64,000 nt of DNA from assembly GCF_024519315.1 (NCBI RefSeq), contig NZ_JANIIC010000026.1, positions 60,850-124,849 on the forward strand. The letters run 5' to 3'. This document shows positions 34,300-42,578 of this stretch, one piece after another. The notes under the pieces are model-generated. The model was given only the letters and a program-made list of their open reading frames with translations. It was not told the DNA's origin and made no database searches. Each line of letters opens with the position of its first letter. Positions within the stretch are counted from its first letter, which is position 1. The translations under genes were made by a program, and so were the position numbers. Source of the stretch: Streptomyces malaysiensis subsp. samsunensis (lineage in GTDB: Bacteria > Actinomycetota > Actinomycetes > Streptomycetales > Streptomycetaceae).

Positions 34300-37200
34300 C
34301 GGCGGGCTTCCTTTGTGGGGACGACGAAGACGACGGCTACGGGGAAGAGGTGCGAGCGCGGCTCGCGGTAGCGGGCCGCGATGGTGGCGAGCTCGCGTTT
34401 CCGCTCGGCCGCGAGGGACTCCACACGGGCCTGCCAGCGCTCGCGGTCCTCGCGGTACTGGCGCTGTTCCGCGGTCGTCACCTCGCGGGTGCCGAAGAGG
34501 GCGATCTGCTCGTTGTCGTCGTCGCCCTCCTCCTTGAGCTTGGCGCGCAGGGTGGCCTCGAAGCGGTCGAGGGTGGTGGTGATCCGGTCCTCTTCCTGCT
34601 TGCGCCGGGTGCTGAGGGCGCCTTCCAGGGAGGCCCGGCGTTCGCGGGCACGGGCGGCGAGTGACTCGTACAGCGGGCCGTTGAGCCGGGGCCAGGCGTC
34701 GGTCAGTTCCTGGCGCAGTGCGGGAGCTGCCTCGGTGCCCTCGGTGAGGGCGTGGGCCAGGGCCGAGCCCTGGGTGCGTACGGAGTCCCAGCGGCGGAAG
34801 CGGCCGGTGTCGCCGAACCAGCCGCCCGCGTACAGGATCTCCTCGTGCAGGCGGGTTCCGTCGACGCCGACCAGGACATAGCGCGCGTAGGCGGAGACCA
34901 GCGTGGTGCTGATCTCGGGATGGTCGCTGACGACGGCCGTGACGCGGCGCAGACCGACGCTGTCCGCGTTCCACACGGCGGCGGTGAGCAGCCGGGTGGA
35001 GAGCGCGACGAGCGGGTGCTTGAGGTGGGCGAGGACGAGGTCGTCGCGGCCCTGGGCGGCGATCCGCGGGTCGAAGGTGACGGGGCGCTGCTCGGCCGGG
35101 CGCAGCTTGTGGGCCAGGCCCCGGGTGGCGCGCTCCCAGGTGCCCGACAGGGGCGGGACCTCGTACAGGCCGCCGTCGAAGTCCTCGCTGTGGTGCGGGG
35201 TGAGGGGTTGCTGGTTGTCGAGTGCGAGGGCGGTGTCGACGACGCGCTTGATGTTGGCCGGGGTCAGGCCGAGGGTGTCGACCGTCTCCTGGTACTGGTC
35301 GGCCAGCCGCTTGGCCTGGGCGGTGACGTTCTGCTCGGCGGCGATGGTGCCGCCGGTGTTCTTCCGCCCCGCGATCTGCTTCGGTTTGGCGTTCTCGATG
35401 TCGACCGGGGTCTGGTCACCGGTCATGCGGCGCTGTACGGCGTCGGAGATGACGGCGTTGACGGAGCCGAGGTCCTCCTCCATGCGCGCGACCTTGCGGG
35501 CGACACGGGAGAGGAACTCCAGGTCGGCCTCGTAGGAGCCGGCCTTGGCCTGCTCCCAGCCGGCGCCGATGAAGTGGCTGATCTCCGGGTCGCGTTTCTG
35601 GCCCCACCGGTCGACGCGGCCGATCCGCTGCTCCAGCTTGTTGGGGTTGAAGGGGATGTCGTAGTTGAACAGCCGGTGGCAGTGGTTCTGCAGGTCGATG
35701 CCCTCGCTGGCCGCGTCCGTGGCCAGCAGGATACGGACCTTCCCCTCCTCGGTGGCGGGGTGCGCCTGGAAGCCGAGCCGGATCTGCTCGCGCTGTTCGG
35801 CGTTCAGCCCGCCGTGCAGGACCGAGACCCGGCCGCCGTCGGTGAGTTCGTGCTGCTGGAGCAGGCCGAACAGCCACTTCTGGGTGTCGCGGTACTCGGT
35901 GAAGACCACGACCCGTTCGTTGGTCCAGTGCTGATCGGGGCGGCAGATGGCCTTGAGGTCGCTGATCAGCGCGTCGGCCTTGGAGTCGGCGGCGGCCTGG
36001 TGGGTGAGCGCCCAGCGCTCCATCTGCCGCAGCAGGTTGAGTTCCTCGCCGTCCTCGTGCGGGGTGAGGCTGGTGGAGCGGGTCAGGGCGTCGTCCTCGG
36101 CATCGGCGAGGCCCAGGTCATCGAGTTCGGCGGCGAGGTCGGCGAAGTCCTCCAGCCAGTCGGGGACTTCGGCGGCGGCCGACCGCGGGCGGCCCTGGGT
36201 GTCGTCGAGGTGGGAGAGGTAGATCTGGACGGTGTGCAGGAAAGCGGCGGGGGAGGAGAACAGCCGCTTCTTCAGCAGCAGGGTGACGAGGTCAGCGGCG
36301 CGCCGCCCGCCCCGGGCCTTCGGGGTCATGCGGTTCCTGCGCAGATCGGCGAAGCTGCTCAGCAGGCCGTGCACCTCGCGCTCCAGGCCGGTGTACTCGA
36401 CGGGGATCTCACGGGTCCGGCGGGTGCGGAAGCGGGGCGTGCCGTCCGGGTTGGTGACATTGGACTTCAGGCGGCGGACGACCGTCTCGTCACGTGCTTC
36501 CTTGTCGGGATCGACACCGCGGGCGAATTTCTGGTTGTCGATGAGCTCCAGCAGCGCGGTGTACGACTCGGGGTAGCCGTTGTGCGGGGTGGCGGAGAGG
36601 AAGAGGCGGTGCTCGAAGTGCGGCACCAGGCGCCGGATCAGCTTGGTCTGCTGGGAGTCGACCGCGTACACCTGCTTGGGGGCGGCGGGCGCGACATGGT
36701 GGGCCTCGTCGAGGACGAGAAGATCGAAGAAGCGCCGCGGGCGGGCCGAGTCGTCCGTGGCCTCGTCACGGGTGGGGATCACCTCGTCCAGGAGGCGCTG
36801 GGCCTTGCTGCCGCGCAGCCAGGGCAGCGAGACGATGGTCAGGGGGTGCACGCGGAACGGATTGGCGGCGGTGCCGTGCGTGCGGCGCAGCCGTGCGCAG
36901 TGCTCGGAGTCGACGATGGTGAAGTCGAGGCCGAACTTGTCGTGGAGCTCGTCGCGCCACTTCAAGGTCAGGCCCGCGGGACAGACGATCATGACGCGGT
37001 GTGCCCGGCTGCGCAGCAGCAACTCCTGGACGACCAGACCGGCCTCGATGGTCTTGCCGAGGCCGACGTCGTCGGCGAGGAGCAGGTTGACGCGGGGGGC
37101 GCCGACGGCGCGGGAAACGGGTTCGAGCTGGTAGGGCTCGACGGCGACGCCGGAACGGAAAGGAGCCTGGAGGGTGCGCACGTCGGCGGAGGCCACCGCC

Positions 37201-37523
37201 GACCACCGGACGGCGTCGAGGAAGGCGGCCAGCCGCGAGGGCGGGTCGAAGCGGCCGGTGGAGGCGTCGGGCAACGATCCCCGGTCCAGGACTCTGCGCC
37301 CCGGCTCGATCTCCCATATGACGGAGAGCGTGTCCCCGAAGCGGCCGTCGGCGACTGACTGGAGATGGGCCAGGGTCGCGGCACGTCCGCTCGCGGGCGG
37401 AGCCGGCTCGACTCGGGCGACCACCCAGCTCTGCCCGCGCACCTCGACCAGGTCGCCCTCCTCGGGGAGCCGGTCCGATGCGTCCGCGGCCGTGGTGCGC
37501 CTCCGCTGAGCCGCCTGTGTCAT
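34296..37523 (-). CDS. drmD: DISARM SNF2-type helicase DrmD
   Basis: 1075 residues from ATG 37523, preceded by GGAGGAGAGG; an upstream in-frame ATG lacks a ribosome site. SNF2-family motifs: Walker A as LLADDVGLGKTIEAGLVVQE near residue 150, motif II as LLVLDEAHHVAPAAPKQ near residue 265, SATPHNGY as motif III, then ATDAASEGIDLQNHC and LEQRIGRVDRWGQ as motifs V and VI. DrmD defines class 1 DISARM together with the adenine methylase and is thought to translocate on DNA during restriction. It is the first gene of the drmD-drmMI unit, with the dyad operator 117 bp upstream of the start. Confidence 0.92.
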   Translation of the reverse strand: MTQAAQRRRTTAADASDRLPEEGDLVEVRGQSWVVARVEPAPPASGRAATLAHLQSVADGRFGDTLSVIWEIEPGRRVLDRGSLPDASTGRFDPPSRLAAFLDAVRWSAVASADVRTLQAPFRSGVAVEPYQLEPVSRAVGAPRVNLLLADDVGLGKTIEAGLVVQELLLRSRAHRVMIVCPAGLTLKWRDELHDKFGLDFTIVDSEHCARLRRTHGTAANPFRVHPLTIVSLPWLRGSKAQRLLDEVIPTRDEATDDSARPRRFFDLLVLDEAHHVAPAAPKQVYAVDSQQTKLIRRLVPHFEHRLFLSATPHNGYPESYTALLELIDNQKFARGVDPDKEARDETVVRRLKSNVTNPDGTPRFRTRRTREIPVEYTGLEREVHGLLSSFADLRRNRMTPKARGGRRAADLVTLLLKKRLFSSPAAFLHTVQIYLSHLDDTQGRPRSAAAEVPDWLEDFADLAAELDDLGLADAEDDALTRSTSLTPHEDGEELNLLRQMERWALTHQAAADSKADALISDLKAICRPDQHWTNERVVVFTEYRDTQKWLFGLLQQHELTDGGRVSVLHGGLNAEQREQIRLGFQAHPATEEGKVRILLATDAASEGIDLQNHCHRLFNYDIPFNPNKLEQRIGRVDRWGQKRDPEISHFIGAGWEQAKAGSYEADLEFLSRVARKVARMEEDLGSVNAVISDAVQRRMTGDQTPVDIENAKPKQIAGRKNTGGTIAAEQNVTAQAKRLADQYQETVDTLGLTPANIKRVVDTALALDNQQPLTPHHSEDFDGGLYEVPPLSGTWERATRGLAHKLRPAEQRPVTFDPRIAAQGRDDLVLAHLKHPLVALSTRLLTAAVWNADSVGLRRVTAVVSDHPEISTTLVSAYARYVLVGVDGTRLHEEILYAGGWFGDTGRFRRWDSVRTQGSALAHALTEGTEAAPALRQELTDAWPRLNGPLYESLAARARERRASLEGALSTRRKQEEDRITTTLDRFEATLRAKLKEEGDDDNEQIALFGTREVTTAEQRQYREDRERWQARVESLAAERKRELATIAARYREPRSHLFPVAVVFVVPTKEARR

Positions 37524-37639
37524 GGTGCCGCCTCTCCTCCATGGCCGGTATACGCCCTCATGTACGGCATTGACCCTACGCAATTCACGACACGCGGTGG
37601 AGCCAGACCGTGCAGGAAGGGTAACCGAGAAAGGATGAT

Positions 37640-37654
37640 GTGAACATAGTTCAC
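37640..37654. promoter_or_regulatory. dyad operator C, upstream of drmD
   Basis: GTGAAC-ATA-GTTCAC is the only fully symmetrical copy and defines the ideal half-site GTGAAC. It lies between the stop of the first kinase gene (37675) and the drmD start, 117 bp upstream of the latter. Its perfect symmetry indicates a homodimeric DNA-binding protein. Confidence 0.75.
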
Positions 37655-37674
37655 AGTCGCTTGCTGTGATCTGG

Positions 37675-39204
37675 CTATGCGGATGTGATCAGGCGGTCGA
37701 GGCGCACGAGGAGCGCGTCGGCGCGGGCGTGCCGCTCGTCCGAGGCGGGAAGGACCCGGTGCTGATCCGCGACCAGGCCGCCGAGCTGGTCGCGGGCCGC
37801 CTGGATGAGGCCCCCGCGCGCGGTGAGCGCGGCGATCTCGTACCGGGTGTCGAAGACGGTGGGGTCCACCGCCCCGAAGACGTGCTGCTGGACCGGGAGC
37901 AGCGCTTCGAACTCGTGCAGCGCCTCCGGCGTGCGGCCGAGCTCGCCCAGGCACCGGGCGGTCCCCGCGCGACAGGTGAGGATGTCCCGGTCAGTCTTCG
38001 GGCGCCGCTTGCGCAGCGCGCCGCCCAGGGTGAAGTAGGCGTCGTATGCGCGCGTGAAGTCCTGGGAGGCGAGCAGCAGTTCGCAGAGGGTGAGCCGCAG
38101 GGGTACGAGCTCCGGGTCGTCGAGGGGGCGGCGCAGTCCGCGCAGGTGCTCGCCGAGGAGGGCAGCCCCTGTCGCGTGCTCGCCCCGGTCCGCCAGTGCC
38201 CGGACGCGCTCGGTGACGGTGGCCGACGGCTGCGGGGCCTGTGGGACTTCGCCCTTGGCTACGGGTTCCGGTCGAGGCCCGGTGGGGGCGAACAGCCGGC
38301 GGAGGAGGGCGGTCGGCTGCTGGTCCATGCATGTCCGGGCCACGTCCTGGACTTCCTGTGGCGAGGGGCGCTCCTCGGGCTCCTTGGCGAGCAGCCGCAT
38401 GATCAGGTCCGCGAACGCCGGGGGCGTGTCGGGGCGGCGCTCGGTCAGCGGGACAGGCTTCTCGTTCATGTGTTTCAAGGTCAGAACGATGGGAGCAGCG
38501 CCCTTGGGGAGTTCGAAGGGCGGCTTCCCGGCCACGATCTCGTAAAGGACGCAGCCGAACGCGTACAGGTCGCTGCGCGCGGTGACCTTCTGGCCGCGGG
38601 CCTGCTCGGGTGATATGAAGCCGGGTGTGCCGGGCGTCTCGCCCGACCTGGTGAGCGGCGTCTCGCCCGGGTCGGGTTCCAGCGCCGTGGCGATACCGAA
38701 GTCGAGCACCTTGACCGTGTTGTTCGGGGTGAGCATGAGATTCGAGGGCTTCAGGTCGCGGTGGATCACACGGATGCGATGCGCGTGCGTCAGCACGTCC
38801 GCGGTCTGGAAGGCGACGGCCGCGGCGAGCTGAATGGGGAAGGGCCCCTTCTTCTTGAGCAGCTCGGACAGAGTGCTGCCGTCCACCAGCTCCATCGCGA
38901 TGTACAGGCTGTTGTCCTCGCGGCGGCCGGTCCCGTGGACCGTCGGCACGCTCGGATGGCCTATCCGGGCGGTGAGCCGAGCCTCCCGCTCGAATCGCCG
39001 CTCCAGGCGCGGGAGATTTCCGGGCTCGCCGTGAGAACTGAGGAACTTGACGGCCACCAGTCGGTTGAGCTGCAGGTCCTCCGCGGCCCACACCTCGCCC
39101 ATCCCACCCTTGCCAAGGCGGTTTCGCAGCCGGTAGCGCTCCTCGAACGTGCCTCTCACACCCAACTCCCGGGTTTCGGTGGCCTTTTCCGCACGGGCGG
39201 ACAC
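37675..39204 (-). CDS. soluble Ser/Thr protein kinase with helical C-terminal region
   Basis: 509 residues from GTG 39204 behind AAAGGACAGGCGA. All kinase landmarks are intact: glycine loop LGKGGMGEVW, VAVKF lysine, HRDLKPSNLM catalytic loop and LDFGIATAL. The kinase domain takes about residues 20-290, and then comes a TPR-like helical tail (LGELGRTPEALHEFEALLPV). There is no membrane segment, unlike the PknB sensors of cell-wall control. It lies 41 bp downstream of a second kinase gene on the same strand. Kinases next to restriction genes recall PglW of the Pgl system, but pglY and pglZ are absent. A role in switching DISARM or pPIWI-RE activity by phosphorylation is inferred from context. 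Confidence 0.88.
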   Translation of the reverse strand: MSARAEKATETRELGVRGTFEERYRLRNRLGKGGMGEVWAAEDLQLNRLVAVKFLSSHGEPGNLPRLERRFEREARLTARIGHPSVPTVHGTGRREDNSLYIAMELVDGSTLSELLKKKGPFPIQLAAAVAFQTADVLTHAHRIRVIHRDLKPSNLMLTPNNTVKVLDFGIATALEPDPGETPLTRSGETPGTPGFISPEQARGQKVTARSDLYAFGCVLYEIVAGKPPFELPKGAAPIVLTLKHMNEKPVPLTERRPDTPPAFADLIMRLLAKEPEERPSPQEVQDVARTCMDQQPTALLRRLFAPTGPRPEPVAKGEVPQAPQPSATVTERVRALADRGEHATGAALLGEHLRGLRRPLDDPELVPLRLTLCELLLASQDFTRAYDAYFTLGGALRKRRPKTDRDILTCRAGTARCLGELGRTPEALHEFEALLPVQQHVFGAVDPTVFDTRYEIAALTARGGLIQAARDQLGGLVADQHRVLPASDERHARADALLVRLDRLITSA

Positions 39205-39245
39205 TCGCCTGTCCTTTCATTCTCCCCCGTGCCGTGACGGGGCGA

Positions 39246-40190
39246 TCACACCGGGTACGGGCCCTGCGGCAGTACGAAGGGGCGTCGCGGATCCTCGGGG
39301 CCGAAGCTTCGCAAGGCGGCGGGGCCGACGGAAGGGGCGGGGAGCCAGGGGCCCAGGGCGCCGTAGACCTCGGTCGCGGAGGCCGGGCGGTTCTCGCGCT
39401 CCTTGGCCAGTAGCGCGGACACCAGTGCCTGGAGCTGTACGGGCGTGTCCACGCCGAGTTCGGCGAGAGTGGGCGGGGATTCGTGCAGATGCCCGCTCGC
39501 CACGGCCGTTGCCACCTTGGAAGGGAAGGGCGGGGTGCCGGCGAGGAGATGATGCAGCAGACAGCCGACGCTGTAGAGATCGCTGCGGGCATCCAGGGCC
39601 GGGAACCCGCTGAGAAGCTCCGGAGAGGCGTACCGGAGATTGCCGATGAGCTGCCCGGTCGTGGTCAGCCGGGAGCCGTCCCCCGCTACCACCTTCACCA
39701 GCCCGAAATCGAGGATCTTCACCACGCCGTCGCGGCGGACCATCACGTTCTCCGGCTTGATGTCCCGGTGCACCAGTCCCGCGGCGTGCGCCGCCGCCAG
39801 GCCTGAGCAGATCTGAGCCGCCACCGCGACGGCCGCCGTCGTATCGAGGCGCTCCCACTCGTCCAGAAGCTCGCCGAGGGTCGCTCCGTCGACCAGCTGC
39901 ATCGCGAGCCAGCGCAGGTCGCCGGAGACGTCCGCGTCGTAGACGGTCGCGACGTTCGCGCTGTCGAGCCTCGCCGCCGCCCGGGCCTCGCGCTCGAATC
40001 GGAGCTGGAGGCGCTCGCGGTCCCTCTCGTCGGCGAGCGTATACGCGTCCATGATGACCGTCTTGACGGCGACCGCCCGCCCCAGGCGCAGATCGGTGCC
40101 CTTCCAGACTCGCCCCATGTTGCCCCGGCCCAGGGGACGTTCCAGCCGGTAGCGGTCTCCGAGTACCGCTCCTTCACGGTCGGCGCGCAT
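39246..40190 (-). CDS. soluble Ser/Thr protein kinase, short form
   Basis: 314 residues, essentially a bare kinase domain: LGRGNMGRVW, VAVKT, VHRDIKPENVMV and ILDFGLVKVV, with SPELLSG and SDLYSVGCLL in the C-lobe, ending in a proline-rich tail (LPQGPYPV). ATG 40190 follows a strong GGAAGGAAGGTC site. No membrane segment or sensor domain, so it is probably a cytosolic signal relay. It heads the two-kinase unit and is divergent from the HTH-methylase gene; operator D lies in the shared 200-bp control region. Confidence 0.88.
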   Translation of the reverse strand: MRADREGAVLGDRYRLERPLGRGNMGRVWKGTDLRLGRAVAVKTVIMDAYTLADERDRERLQLRFEREARAAARLDSANVATVYDADVSGDLRWLAMQLVDGATLGELLDEWERLDTTAAVAVAAQICSGLAAAHAAGLVHRDIKPENVMVRRDGVVKILDFGLVKVVAGDGSRLTTTGQLIGNLRYASPELLSGFPALDARSDLYSVGCLLHHLLAGTPPFPSKVATAVASGHLHESPPTLAELGVDTPVQLQALVSALLAKERENRPASATEVYGALGPWLPAPSVGPAALRSFGPEDPRRPFVLPQGPYPV

Positions 40191-40274
40191 GACCTTCCTT
40201 CCCGAGTGCGGTCAGTCCGTGCGTGGGGGAGCGATCGTACGGCCGAACCACCGGCCATTTCTGCCCATCGGGCT

Positions 40275-40289
40275 GTGAACAAAGTCAAT
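40275..40289. promoter_or_regulatory. dyad operator D, kinase pair / methylase divergence
   Basis: GTGAAC-AAA-GTCAAT, the reverse complement of ATTGAC-TTT-GTTCAC. It is 85 bp from the kinase start and about 100 bp from the methylase start. Towards the methylase, GCTGTG (40272-40277) and TAGTAG (40295-40300) are 17 bp apart, again with the dyad over the spacer. Confidence 0.65.
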
Positions 40290-40390
40290 GGTCGTAGTAG
40301 CCTGGCCAGGGGCGGGGATGCGATGGCTTGTTTTGCGTACACCTACAGGGCCTGACAGGCCACTCTGATCCGTATCGCCTGGGAGTCCAC

Positions 40391-42484
40391 ATGACGTCGT
40401 CACGCGCCGTGCCGGTGACCTTGGCCGAAATCGCCCGGCTCGCGGGTGTCGGGCGTGCCGCGGTGAGCAACTGGCGCCGCCGGCACGAGTCCTTTCCGGA
40501 CCGGATCGGTGGCACGGACCTCAGTCCGCAGTTCTCGCTGGCCGAGATCGAGGCATGGCTGCGCGACAACAACAAACTCAAGAACGCCGCGGGCCGCGAA
40601 TGGCTCTGGCCCCGGTTCGAGGCACTCGGCAGCCGCGACGAGACAGGTTTGGCGGTCGCAGCCGCGGGGCGGCTGATGTGCGGCCCCGGGGGAAAACGGA
40701 AGGCAGCAGGCTCACTTGGCCCGGCGGACCTGGCCGAGCTGTCGGACCCCGCGCGGGAGCTGGTCGGCAAGGCGCTGGAACTCGGGCGGCGCGAAGGCCC
40801 GGCGGAAACCTTCGAGTTCCTGCTGCGGCGCTGGCTCGACGTCCATGTGCGGCAGATCAGCACCACGCCTGCGCCGCTGGCCGAGCTGATGGCCGAACTC
40901 GCGATCCGTCTCCGGGCCCGGGGCCGGGCCGTGAGTGACGCCAGCGGCGGTTCCCTGACGGTCCTCGACCCTGCCTGCGGCACCGGGCATCTGCTGGCCG
41001 CGGCCTCGGGAAACTCTCCGGCCAGGCTGATCGGATGCGACCGTGATCCGGTACTCGCCGAACTCGCGGGCGCCCGCCTCGCGCTGCTGCCAAGACCCAC
41101 CGATGTCGAGCCGGCTTCTCACGTCGAAACGGCCGACTCCCTGCGCGCCGATCCATTCGCCGACACGCGCGCGGATCTGGTGCTGTGCAACCCGCCCTTC
41201 AACGAACGCGACTGGGGGTACGAAGAGCTCGCCACGGACGCGCGGTGGGCCCATGGAATGCCGCCGCGCACCGAGCCCGAACTCGCCTGGGTCCAGCACT
41301 GCCTCGCCCGGCTGAGCCCCGGGGGGACCGCCGTCGTCCTGCTCCCGCCCGCCGTGGCGACCCGCAGGGCCGGGCGGCGTATCCGGGGGTCACTGCTGCG
41401 CACCGGACAGCTGCGGGCCGTCGTGGCGCTGCCTCCCGGGTGCGCGGCGCCGCACAGCGTGTCCCTGCACCTGTGGATCCTGCGGATGCCCGCGACCGGG
41501 GAAACGGCGCAGGGCGCGGGCGAGCTGCTGCTCGCCGACGGCGTCGCCCGCTTCCCACGGGTCTCGGCCCGGGACTCCGTACCGGACTGGGAAGCGCTCG
41601 GCGCCTTCGTCCGATCAGCCGTCGACGCGGTCGGCCAAGAAAGCCCGGCGGAAGACAGGGAGTCGGTCTCGTCGGAGCACGCTCTGTCGGAGTGCGTCGC
41701 CGCCGTGCCCGTCATCGATCTCCTCGATGACGAGGTGGATCTCACACCAGGACGCCATATCACCCCCAGAGCCTCCGGCGACGGCCCTCGACTGTCCGAT
41801 TCCTGGAGCGAGTTCGGCAAGCTCGTCGCAGACATCGGGGACACCGGCGAACGCCTTGCCGCGCTGGCCCTCTCGGATGCCGAGACCGGCACCCAGCCGA
41901 CGGCGACCGTGGGTGAACTCGCCCGAGCCGGCGCGCTGACGCTTCGCGGAGGGCAGCAGCCCGCGAACGGGACCGTCTGCGAGGGACAGCCCGCCGACGG
42001 CGGAGTGTCCCTGCTCACGGTCCCCGACCTGCTCCTGGGCGGTGAACCCCACAGCTGGCTCTCCATGGCGGACGCCGAGGCGGCCGGCGCAGCCGTCGCG
42101 GAACCGGGCGACGTCGTGGTCGCGGGCGTGGCTCGGGCGTTTTCGGCCTGGGTGCACCAGGGCAGCCCTCTCGCACTGGGGCCCCAGTTGTACGCGCTGC
42201 GCGTTCACCCCGACAAACTCGACGCCTGGTTCCTCGCCGGTTCCCTGAGAGCACCCGCCAACGCACGGCAGGCCGGCACGCACGCATCCAGCTCCTCGCG
42301 GGTGGACGTACGGAAACTTCAGGTGCGCCAGGTTCCGCTGGCTCAGCAGCGGCAGTACAGCGAGGCCTTCCAGCAGGTGGCCGCATTCGAAAGACTCATC
42401 ACCCGGCTGAACGCCCTCGGCGGCGGGCTCGTGCATGACCTCAGCGACGAGCTGGCCGCGGGTCGGCTGGCAGGCACTGTATGA
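40391..42484 (+). CDS. N6-adenine methylase with HTH head and HsdS-like tail
   Basis: 697 residues from ATG 40391, with GGGAG six bases before it. Residues about 10-32 form a helix-turn-helix (TLAEIARLAGVGRAAVSNWR). The methylase domain has motif I as LDPACGTGHLLAAA near residue 193 and motif IV as LCNPPFNERDWGYEEL near residue 270. The last about 160 residues look like one HsdS half-subunit: EPGDVVVAGVARAFSAWVH, then RVDVRKLQVRQVPLAQQRQY. Modification and specificity may therefore sit on one chain. The HTH could let it regulate promoters, for example the dyads, as C proteins do in restriction loci; that is inference. It faces the third kinase gene convergently, 94 bp apart, and has no HsdR neighbour. 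Confidence 0.85.
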   Translation: MTSSRAVPVTLAEIARLAGVGRAAVSNWRRRHESFPDRIGGTDLSPQFSLAEIEAWLRDNNKLKNAAGREWLWPRFEALGSRDETGLAVAAAGRLMCGPGGKRKAAGSLGPADLAELSDPARELVGKALELGRREGPAETFEFLLRRWLDVHVRQISTTPAPLAELMAELAIRLRARGRAVSDASGGSLTVLDPACGTGHLLAAASGNSPARLIGCDRDPVLAELAGARLALLPRPTDVEPASHVETADSLRADPFADTRADLVLCNPPFNERDWGYEELATDARWAHGMPPRTEPELAWVQHCLARLSPGGTAVVLLPPAVATRRAGRRIRGSLLRTGQLRAVVALPPGCAAPHSVSLHLWILRMPATGETAQGAGELLLADGVARFPRVSARDSVPDWEALGAFVRSAVDAVGQESPAEDRESVSSEHALSECVAAVPVIDLLDDEVDLTPGRHITPRASGDGPRLSDSWSEFGKLVADIGDTGERLAALALSDAETGTQPTATVGELARAGALTLRGGQQPANGTVCEGQPADGGVSLLTVPDLLLGGEPHSWLSMADAEAAGAAVAEPGDVVVAGVARAFSAWVHQGSPLALGPQLYALRVHPDKLDAWFLAGSLRAPANARQAGTHASSSSRVDVRKLQVRQVPLAQQRQYSEAFQQVAAFERLITRLNALGGGLVHDLSDELAAGRLAGTV

Positions 42485-42578
42485 GGCCCTCGGCCCCTGC
42501 TGCCTCTGCCGCCCGGGCCCTCGGTACCGGCGCGGTCGGGGGCTTGCGGACTCCACCGAGCACCAGCCGCGCGGTTCG

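Noticed and set aside
34752..37358. 868-codon plus-strand frame opposite drmD
   Set aside because: Glycine- and valine-rich mirror of a gene with complete SNF2 motifs.
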